From: Ascaphus truei
Taxonomy: Eukaryota > Chordata > Amphibia > Anura > Ascaphidae
Reading direction: 5' to 3'
Assembly: GCA_036426205.1 (NCBI GenBank)
Contig: CM071579.1
Coordinates: 17,497,219-17,561,218, forward strand
Length of the DNA: 64,000 nucleotides
The notes below the pieces were generated by a model. That model searched no databases, was not told the origin of the DNA, and worked only from the letters and a program-made list of their open reading frames with translations. Made by a program: the position numbers and the translations under genes. This document shows positions 55,420 to 64,000 of the stretch, piece by piece. Numbering within the stretch: the first letter of the stretch is position 1; each line of letters begins with the position of its first letter.

Positions 55420-56245
55420 ATTGCAGCATGCAGACGTTCTGCTTATTTATAGCATGCTGCCTTGTTAAACATTTTGGCGTGATGTATTATTTTCATATTT
55501 AAAAAAAAATAAACACCACATCCTATTTTAGCGTAGGAAATATTAGCTTGAGAATATAATACTTTACCTCCACCAAGCGTAGTTATGAAAATACAACCAG
55601 CGTTACCTCATGCAGTAATTACTGTCCAGTTCTGCGAGGGTTTTAAATACCAGTTCAAATACTAAGTACATATTACTGAACTAAAAGCTGCTATTAGCAC
55701 CAACACACGTGGTGTGCAGCTGTATACAGAGACACAGTGATTTCTATAGCTTTGATTACTTGCTGCAAAATGTTACAGCAAGTATCAGTAGCCTTATTGG
55801 TACTAGAGGAGTGTAGATTCATTACAGGATGCGATAGCTTTCAATAATCCAACAGTAACATGTAATTGTGTGTACAAGGCATCTAACACCTCTCAGGTTT
55901 CAATTTCATGTGCAGTAAAGTGTCCAAAACCTCTGCACACGATTACATTGTACGAAGAACTGTCTCAGTGCAACACTGACAACTGTATTCCAGTTCCCCC
56001 TCCGTGGGATGTGAGCACAGAACGTACAGGTTACACATCTTTGTTACCGGTGTGTAGTTGCAGTTATCGGAGCTTCATGTGCGGAACAGTACTGCACACT
56101 CCGGCCTGTACACTGTATAGAAAAAGGAACACTGGGATCATCTTTGAGCAATGTGCTGCCGTTTTTGCACTGGTTTAGTCGCAGCTTTTCAGCCGAAAGA
56201 CATTGGGGTGTTTCCCCCACCCAATCGCAGAAAGGGGCCATTACA
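55420..56245. other. Unassigned DNA
   Basis: The 102-codon plus-strand frame at 55870 has cysteines but no domain I recognise. It ends inside the next foldback and I do not call it. Confidence 0.3.
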
Positions 56246-56249
56246 GGGT

Positions 56250-56635
56250 GTATGTTGCATATACTGATGCAGCGGCCTTTATTCGAACACTTCACGCGTC
56301 ATGTACATCGGAAACCCGATTTGAAACCGCGGGATGAATTCCAGGCTCCCCGCACTAAGATGCGAGCGCGGCGAGAGCAGAAAAACAAATGTTAGTGTTC
56401 TGGCTATTAAAAACATGAAATTGACACAGTAGCACCGTACTGTACACATTACAATTCATCCATTTTATTGCAAACGAAGAAACAGAATCCATGAAATTCA
56501 AACAAAACATCTGCGATAAGCGCGGTTGCCTGGGGCGATTGGCCGCGTTCATGCTGCGTGGGGAACACCAGAGAACTCAAAATCGGCGCCGTGATGTGTT
56601 CGAATAACGGCCGCTGCATCAGTACCTGCTGGTAA
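56250..56635. mobile_element. Foldback repeat with GATGCAGCGGCC arms
   Basis: TGATGCAGCGGCCTTTATTC (56264-) and CGAACACTTCACG are inverted at 56590-56632 (GTGATGTGTTCGAATAACGG). The loop is about 290 bases. Confidence 0.55.
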
Positions 56636-56639
56636 CAGG

Positions 56640-58520
56640 AGGGATGAGTCGACCGCCGGTGGTAGTGGGGACACAGGAACAGGCTTCTCGGGTTCATACC
56701 CCACATATCTCCTTAGCAGTGCACCGCCTCCATCTGCCGTAGGCTCCAGGAACTGAAGGTGATCTCCCACGGTAGAACTATTACCTCTCCCCCCAGTAAA
56801 GTCACGCACCCGGCAGGAGGTATATTGCAAAACAGGAACGGTTTATTACTACAGTTACTCAGCAGTCTTCTGCCGGATACGGTCAGTCAGCTCAGCTGTC
56901 ACTGAAGATGGTCCCTGTACCATCACTACAGGCCAAGGGCACCTGCAGCCGTCCTAGCTCTTCCCCACCTCCGTAGCAGAGGCAGAGGTATGGTCCACAC
57001 TCACTCTCCCCGGAGGGAAAAGCACATGGGAAGGCCCCAATCTCAGGCTGACAATTGTGTGACCTGCCTTCCTCAGGGGGAAGGAACAACCTCCAACTTT
57101 AGGGCGGTCCTGCCCTTAAGTACAGCCAGAAGGCGAGCACCCCGTTGTCCCAGCCACAACAGGATGTACAACCCCCTGCTGTCACTCAAGTGCAGTACCA
57201 AAGGTGAGGGGAAAACCCCATACCAACTACTGACAACCTGATAGTACCAGGGTTCACTGCCAGCCCATTGGGCAGCATAGTAGCCAGGGGTGGCCCTGCT
57301 ACAATTGGTTAACAACAGTGGAGTTGTGCTGCAAATGGACAGTTTTTGCCTCGTAAAAATAAGACCCCAATTTAGTTTTGGCCACAAATAGGCCCAGGTT
57401 TGGAGCGAGTGTGGTTAATATATAACGACTCGACATGCGGAGCAGATATGTGTCTGTAAAACCAAGAGGCTGAAACGGAGGTGTGTTAAAAGAGAAGAAA
57501 TCGTTTATTCTGAGTGCAGCATCAATACGTCTAAAATAGCCAGCTCTGTCCTTTGGGTGCGGGACAAAGCAATCAAGAGTACTCTTCTCTGACAAAGGAA
57601 TCGTATTCAGGACTTATTACTTATACCTTTTGAAAATCTGTCACACTAATCATTCTTTCTTCTAGCATTCTCTCCGCGCATGCTGCAAATACCTCCCGTG
57701 ATCTACAACGGTATCTTCTTTGTCTCCTGTTATCTGTTCCTGGGTCTAGCTGTGTGGGATGCATGTTCTAAGTCCGGCTGCTCTGTCTCCTTTCAGGAGC
57801 ACCAAGCTTGGCATTGAGATATTAACTCATTCCTTGCTGGATCCCACTGACCAAGTCTTAAACAGTCTCTCTTCTTATGAATAGACACAGTCTCTCTTGT
57901 TACCCAGAATCCTAAGAGGGTAAAGTCCAGGGGTGTTTTAGGTCCAACAGTGTCTATTCCTAATTTATGTAAAAGAGCACAGCATGGGCATACACATGTT
58001 CAATTGCACCTATCGTAAACACATTGATATATATTAGTATTCACTTCAGAGTTTGATTAGTGGCTGTTCGTAATTTAAGACCCCTTCTTAATTATGCACC
58101 TATAGGGATCAGACGCTAATCAGACTACACTATAAGAAGCCAGTATTTGCTACTTACATTTTCTGGAGCTGTGGCTGTAACTGCCACTCTATTGATGTGC
58201 GGACGCTACCTGGTAATACTTAATATTGTTGAGAATAGACCAAGACCCAGGAGACAAGGGACAAAGTTTATAGGGCTAGAGGTAATGTTTTTGGCAGGAC
58301 TGGTCATGAGGGGTTCTCGAGCATTAAGGAAACGCTGCACATCCTCATGGAGATGTTGAAGCTTATGCAGGCTGACTTGGAGCCTAAAATACACAAAAGA
58401 ATGGCTATCCCTCCAATGATCAAATTACTGGCAGTGCTGCATGATTACAGTAGGTGGTCATTTCAGGGGACCTATCTGTTTCTGTAGGTAGTTCCCAGGT
58501 ATTAAGCGCATTGCTCCCTA
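56640..58520. other. Unassigned DNA
   Basis: Several overlapping frames of 60-105 codons occur on both strands around 56550-57600. None has a domain, signal peptide or splice context. No repeat family from elsewhere is seen. Confidence 0.3.
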
Positions 58521-58527
58521 GAATTGT

Positions 58528-58645
58528 CACTCGTGAGCACATTTACACATCTCAGACAAGACTGTAGCCTTGCTTTTCCCCATTATCTCTTAACATGCAA
58601 TGCTTCCACTGCAACCAGGGATTCTGGGAAATTACATGCAAATGA
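58528..58645 (+). repeat. Dispersed repeat with ATGCAAAT word, copy 3
   Basis: TGCTTCCACTGCAACCAGGG and TTACATGCAAATGAGCACTC align with 47760-47810. Confidence 0.6.
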
Positions 58646-58649
58646 GCAC

Positions 58650-59880
58650 TCACAGTGTCACCTTTGGCTTCTTATCCATTTTATCATGGAAACCTATAAG
58701 CTTCTGCCTGCTGCATTACACAACTTTTCAGCAAGGCCTGGGTTACAGAAGTGCAGAGCCAGTAACCCTGCCCACAGACAGCTCTTTTGACCTTTTGAGT
58801 CTCCTCAGTGTGAGGCTGGTTATACTGGCTTTGCAGCGTGAAACTCTGTAGAATGAAAACACATGTATGATTGCGAAAGACACATAGCCAACGGCATTAA
58901 TCTCATTATCAGTTTTAAAAAAACCAGCTGCTAACGACTGGATAACACCTGACAAAAAAAGGTCAGGTCGTAATTCCAGAAACAGCGAGGGCACAGCGCT
59001 AACTCCACCGCTACTTTTGCGATGAAGTCTAAACTCTAGATCGGGTACTTAGATCACAAGATTTCATTGAAAGAAATGAGATTATTGTCCTTGATAAATA
59101 TGGTGCTGAGGATTTGCAGCACCTTTGCACTGGGTTTGCAGCAAATGAAACGCTGATAAATAACCCTATTCATTTATTTTCTCCATATTTCACAGCCCAA
59201 TATAGAAGAAAACGTCTTGACATTCGTAACACGTGCTGCAAACTGGAAGAGAACTAACAGATTCTCAGCCATAATTTGGCTAAATAAACGGTGGAATGTT
59301 TTTACAGTTCTAACATTTACAGCTCTGCTAAACAATACTATGACCCATTTTACGGACATATAATTACAGCTACAGCTACATGTAATCAGGACTCCCAGCT
59401 CCCTCCATGTTCCCTGCTCACCAGGCCATTCCACCCAAATCCCACTCAAGCAAGGACACCGATTTGGATTTAAACATCATTTACTAAATTAACATCACAC
59501 AAACTTGCGAGCCAACATTTACACAATAAAACAGCTGAAACATTGACATCATGCCGTCCGCTGACCACTAGAGCCAATGGCCATGACGTATCCCCATAAC
59601 AGCCAACCGTTAGGGCAAGGCTATTGGCATTGCTACTACCGTCTTATGCCCCAACCAGAGCCCACACCAGGTAAAACTCCCAACCAACTTCAGCTGGAGA
59701 GGAACATCCCGCATGCTGTGACAACAAATAAAATACATAACATATAGAACACACAAACATTTTCAGCACCATGGCTGCCCCTGAAGCCTGTTACCCACCT
59801 TTTCTCCTTACTAACCTGCCCACGCACCAACTCCTAACCAACCCAACGTAAACCTTAGTACGCTGCAGGGCGTCGTCACT
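58650..59880. other. Unassigned DNA
   Basis: AT-leaning sequence with no supported frame or element end. Confidence 0.3.
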
Positions 59881-60900
59881 GCAGTCATGGGCAGTGCCAA
59901 TCTTGCCTATGGTGCGCCCTTAGACACTCACCTTTTTTTGCCGCCGCCCTTCTCCTCCTGCGTCTCAGTGTGAAATTATGGCGCACGGTCACGTGGTATC
60001 ACGTCACATTGTCATGGCAACGGGATGCTGTGTGATGTCGCGTGCGTCATTTGACGCCGCAAAGTTGGAGGAGGGTGGCGACGGAGCACCAGCCTTCCCA
60101 AATCTTCTGGAGGCAGAGGGACGCCGAGATGCTGCACCTCTGATTTTGCCGGCCTGGGCCTAGTGGGCCTACTGGGAAATACAGGCCTGATCATGGGCCC
60201 TTTCCCTATAGTCCATAGGCCCGACTGTTTGGTTAGACTGAAGTCAGGTGATAAGCCCACTCCAACACCCCTCCTTCTTGGCACTGTGTATTGTTTGATC
60301 CTTTGTGTAGCTGCCGGTAAAATCTGCCTCTGTCTTACTATATACCCATACCCATACCATATACCCATACCCAGCTAAATAGCATTGTAAATCCGAAGTG
60401 CCTTGTTTTATTCTTTTTTCACTTTACTATATACCCATGCATTACTATTTCCTTTGCCTCCCCTATACTTTCCTAACCTTAGTGCTTAGCAAACCACAAT
60501 ACATTAGAACTAGTATGGAAACGTGAAAAACAACTCAAAGTGATTGTTAAGGCAACCACCTTAGTTAACACAAGTATCACTAACTGGTACCTAATCCTTT
60601 CATTGTCCCTTATAGGTTACTGGCCCGGTGGCTGCGGGGAACTTGGCCGACCGGCGCTGAAAGTTGGGCAGAGTCGGGCCCAACTCCTGTGTCCTGCTAC
60701 CGGACCTCTGTTGGCTGCCAGGCCTCAACTCTCCCCAGCTGCAGCATGGCCTTCACCCCAAGCCTCAACTCTGCTCGATGATCAGTGTTGGATCAGCATA
60801 TCACAGGAAGCCTCTTCCCGCAAGCTAAAATTCTTTGGGGGCACTGTGTGTATTGGGTGTAAAGAGGGATTGGCATTTGAGAGAGGGCGTGTGATTCACT
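59880..60900. other. CpG-rich repeat-like block
   Basis: 60005-60060 resembles 15640-15740 in style (CACGTCACATTGTCATGGCA). 60340-60375 has a small tandem of ATACCCATACC. GC-rich with no frame I can support; ends not definable. Confidence 0.35.
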
Positions 60901-60904
60901 GTGA

Positions 60905-61325
60905 GGAGGGAGGCATTGAGTGAGAGGGAGAGTTAGCGAGAGGAGTTGTAAGAAAGGAAGGGGGAGAGAGGGTTTAAGAGGGGGAGAGATGGAGGTGTGA
61001 GAGGGGAGTGTGAGAGAGGGGGGAAGAGTGAGTGAGAGAGGGGGAGATGGGGTGTAAGAGGGGAGTGAATGAGCAAAAGAGGGGGGAGTGAGAGAACAAG
61101 AGAGGAATGGGGAAAGGGAGGAGGGAGAGGTGAGGGAGGAGGGAGAGGTGAGGGAGGAGGAAGAGGTGGGGTATAAGAGAGGGTGAGGAGAGAGGAGAAA
61201 GGGAGTGGAGACAGAAGGTGGAGAGAAATATATGGGGGGAGGAAGAGGATGAGGGGGAGTGTGGGGGGGGAGAGAAATAGAGGGGGTGAGAGAGCGAGGA
61301 GGTATGTGAGAGGTTGTGTGTGTGT
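60905..61325. repeat. Purine-rich GAGGGA array
   Basis: GAGAGGGGGAG-type units over about 420 bases, including GGGAGGAGGGAGAGGTGAGG repeats. The proline/leucine/serine-rich minus-strand frame is an artefact. Confidence 0.85.
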
Positions 61326-61329
61326 AAGA

Positions 61330-62360
61330 AAATGTGGGGTGGCTCGCAAGGCTGCTGACACTCTAGTCCTGGGCCCCCGGAAAACGGTTGATGGCCCTGA
61401 CTGGCACTAATATTAGGATAGACTATGGCATGGTCAAACCTTATACTGTCTAGTCAGCAGGAAAACATGTAAACTTTGTATACTTTACTGAATGCTAATA
61501 TACAATGAGGAAGCAGATTGGCAGTAACGTGCTGCTTTATAGATACAAAAAATAGCACTTTTTTTCCGTAAAACAAAGCTGGTTATCAGGGGCCCATATA
61601 CTGCACCAAATCAGAAGACTAACCATTATTGGTAATCTGCAGCGATTCTGAATGGGTAACATCCTGTATACACCTGGGCATCCCCGTGACATGTCAGCAG
61701 ATCCACGGAATGCTAAATATCTCCAGCATTTAATAATACAAGTTCCCTTCCTATATCCCACGTGCTGCCAGTTGGTTTTCCACCCGCACCAGCTTATCAG
61801 AAACTATTGTTCTAGTTCCAATTTATTAGTCCTTCTACACCTTGACCTCCGGCTCCCTGAACCTTCCTGTACACAAGTCCATCTATCAAATACAAGTTCC
61901 TCATTTCCACACAACAGTTCAATAGAGTAAGTGGGAATTGAATTGGCAACCAACAACCGAAATATATATTTTCTTTTGTCTTTTTTTTTTTATTTATTTA
62001 TTTTTATAAAGAGAGACCTGTTCAGTTATTGGAATGTTGGAATAGATTCATTATCTGCTGGATTCTGATCGATTTAATGAAACATTTCTTGCTTTTTAAT
62101 GTGTTTATTTTCATTTTGTAAATTGTGATCGTTTATATACCAGCAAAATGACAATAGTAATGGAGCAAACGCACAACCTCCGCGCTGAATCCAAACTGGG
62201 TCAAGGTAATTAGTGATAATAAATGTTTACAGTGAAACCACCTCAAATATCAGAAGTCCTGCAGACTGGATGACCGATGGATTGTCCAAACATCCTTCTT
62301 GATACGTGATAAGAAAACAGTCCTCCTTGATGTTGGTCCTCCGAAACCGTGTGCAGATTG
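61330..62360. other. Unassigned AT-rich DNA
   Basis: T run near 61981. No supported gene or element end. Confidence 0.3.
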
Positions 62361-62363
62361 TAC

Positions 62364-62757
62364 TGCACCGACACACTTTATTCGAGCAAATACCCAGTAT
62401 GTACCTGGCAGATACCTGGAATGCGCCGCTCCTCACCTCTGACAAGCCCCGTTGCGTTTGCCTTCCCAGCCTGAGTTCATGCCTGGCTGACAGGCGGCTG
62501 ATCTGTTAAATGATAATGATTAGGATTTAATAGGCTGCAATGCTTCGCGTGTCTACCAGATGGCATAAATTCATGAATTGTAATGCAGTATATATATATA
62601 TACTGTGCAGTATTGCAGCCAGCGGGAATAAAATGCTTCAATCCCTGCCTGGAAAATACCTCAATGCACTCGGGCAGAAAACAGTCACAAACCTCAATAC
62701 ACCCGGGTATACCCGAATTCGTGGGACTAGCCGAGCTCGAATAAAGTGTGTCGCCAG
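62364..62757. mobile_element. Foldback repeat with CGACACACTTTATTCGAGC arms
   Basis: The 19-base arm at 62370-62388 is perfectly inverted near 62732-62752. The word TTTATTCGA is shared with the foldback at 56250. Interior about 340 bases with no coding. Confidence 0.6.
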
Positions 62758-62759
62758 TG

Positions 62760-63275
62760 TAGATATGTGAAAAAAATACAAACACATCAATATGTAGCTT
62801 CTAATAAATTGAGTGATTTAGTGAATCACCTCAATCTAAAAATAATTACCAAAAAAGTGACCAGGTACTTAAATCCTTTAACCCCCACATGGGCGAGGGA
62901 AATGGTGATACCAAAAATGGTGATCCCTTAAGGATACAATAATATGCCCAAATAGTTTTGCTGCGCGAGTATAATTACTTATATTGACCAACAGGCATGC
63001 ATGTGGGAATATAAATTCATATATTGCTTAACTCCCATTAGTATGGTATAGATGTTCATTTGGAGAAGAATAGAAGATCGATGTCAGCGCGGCTCCTGTA
63101 GATATCAGGCTCACCAGGTTGGGGTAAAAACAATTTATTGAAGCTACATAAAATGGATACTAGGGAACATGAATGGAAGGCCTCCTCCCACGCGTTTCAG
63201 GCGAATGCGCCCTTTCTCGAACTCGCCCGAAACGCGTGGGAGGAGGCCTTCCAGTCATGTTCCTGGAGAAGACAA
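62760..63275 (-). mobile_element. PLE-type 3' end with foldback and hammerhead-like relic
   Basis: 63164-63200 and 63228-63265 are inverted copies (AGGCCTCCTCCCACGCGTTTC). On the minus strand a hammerhead-like motif is followed by a terminal stretch with CAATAAATTG. The left limit is a guess. Confidence 0.4.
63188..63222 (-). ncRNA. Hammerhead-like relic with U3-A8 core
   Basis: Core UCGAGAA (U3 at 63220, A8 at 63215; U4 is C), extra A, stem II GGGCG/CGCCU with loop CAUU, GAAA at 63198-63195, palindromic ACGCGU. The next base is G, giving GUG, which should not cleave. Confidence 0.35.
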
Positions 63276-63279
63276 GTTC

Positions 63280-64000
63280 CGATGTAGGGTGAGATATTTT
63301 GTAGATGAAATAACGGTGTGCAGGTATATCCAAATGCAAGTGTACCGAGCGCTCTAAAATGACCTGTGAGGTTTCGGAAGCTCTTTGATCTCCTCTATAA
63401 GCAACTCTAATTCTGATCCACGAAAAGGTAACACGATTTGCAACGAATCTGGTTTGCAGACAAATTGCAACATCTGTCTCGTTAGTTGCATAAGTCTCTT
63501 TTTATTGGTCATTTTTCAAAGACTTCCTTTTTTCTCCTTTTAATGCCTCTCCCCAAAGACAAGTTTTATTGTTAACGTCTGTGGGAAGTGGTAGTATTTA
63601 GGATGATCTCCAACAACAACAAATCCATGTTTTGCGGATACAAATCTATTTTCTTCATTTTGACATTTAGACGCCTATCCACTAAGAATGTACATTGGCA
63701 AGACAACAGACAGCGTAAAGCCTTCCAGCTGTCAGTGCATCAAAAGCCACTGCTTCAAGAGTATCAAATGAATCAGACACTTTACAGGACAGTTCTATCC
63801 TCATGTTTAAAAGGTCCAAGCTACACTCTACCAACCAACAGACACACATGGAGTCGACGCCTCCCTTGCTGAACATCTTTGTAACATATATTTCTGTCCA
63901 TTAATCTGTTGATGATCAAAGAGACATACCGACTGAAAGGCCACAGGTTACACATAGCACCAAGTTAGAAGTAACAGCAAATTAGTCTTGGTGTCTCACG
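63280..64000. other. No recognisable feature
   Basis: Mixed sequence to the window edge. The 94-codon frame at 63588 has no motif. Confidence 0.3.

Noticed and set aside
55870..56178. Cysteine-containing 102-codon frame
   Set aside because: No signal peptide, spacing pattern or splice context; it overlaps a foldback repeat.

Overview
This is a gene-poor stretch of vertebrate nuclear DNA, most likely from an anuran amphibian. That call rests on recalled repeat types (a CORE/MIR-like SINE, L2-like tails, Penelope-like fragments, a Sushi-type chromovirus, hAT MITEs) and is not proven. I see no convincing host exon, rRNA, tRNA or bacterial-style operon. Apart from a chromovirus, nearly all open frames are low-complexity artefacts or hairpin shadows. 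The window is layered transposable elements separated by AT-rich DNA that I cannot classify.

Layout. 1-1480 is an unclassified GC-rich repeat-like block. 1480-2340 is a 5'-truncated L2/CR1-type LINE end. 5586-6187 is an inverted-repeat element between (TA)n tracts. 6272-6950 and 37827-38598 are inverted copies of one GC-rich foldback element. 9903-11376 is a tRNA-headed SINE split by a Penelope-like element (PLE). 11930-12591 is an L1-type end with a 13-bp target duplication. 13-20 kb holds several hammerhead-like PLE ends and MITEs. 30714-33286 is a 2.57-kb hAT element with a perfect 8-bp duplication, filled with GT and GA satellite. 37054-39484 is a PLE with inverted termini and a 16-bp duplication. 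42224-46884 is a chromovirus with gag and pol but no 3' LTR, bordered by two ribozyme-bearing fragments. 47-64 kb holds MITEs, microsatellites, foldbacks and unassigned DNA.

Two systems stand out. First, at least ten copies of one hAT-type MITE family lie on both sides of the window, eight of them with an 8-bp target duplication matching at 7 or 8 positions. Second, fourteen loci look like type I hammerhead ribozymes. Each has core CUGANGA or UUGANAA (often decayed), one extra A, stem II, GAAA, and a very short stem III that is usually a self-complementary palindrome (ACGCGU, ACAUGU, ACGU or AGCU). Position 3 and position 8 of the core always agree: seven loci are C3/G8 and seven are U3/A8, with no mixed pair. 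These positions form a Watson-Crick pair in known hammerhead structures, so the U3-A8 class may be an alternative catalytic core.

The mobile elements explain each other. PLEs are known to carry hammerheads in their terminal repeats, and here one fragment with PLE-type C-terminal coding is followed by an intact hammerhead. The chromovirus is mostly intact through integrase but has two nonsense codons and has lost its 3' end.
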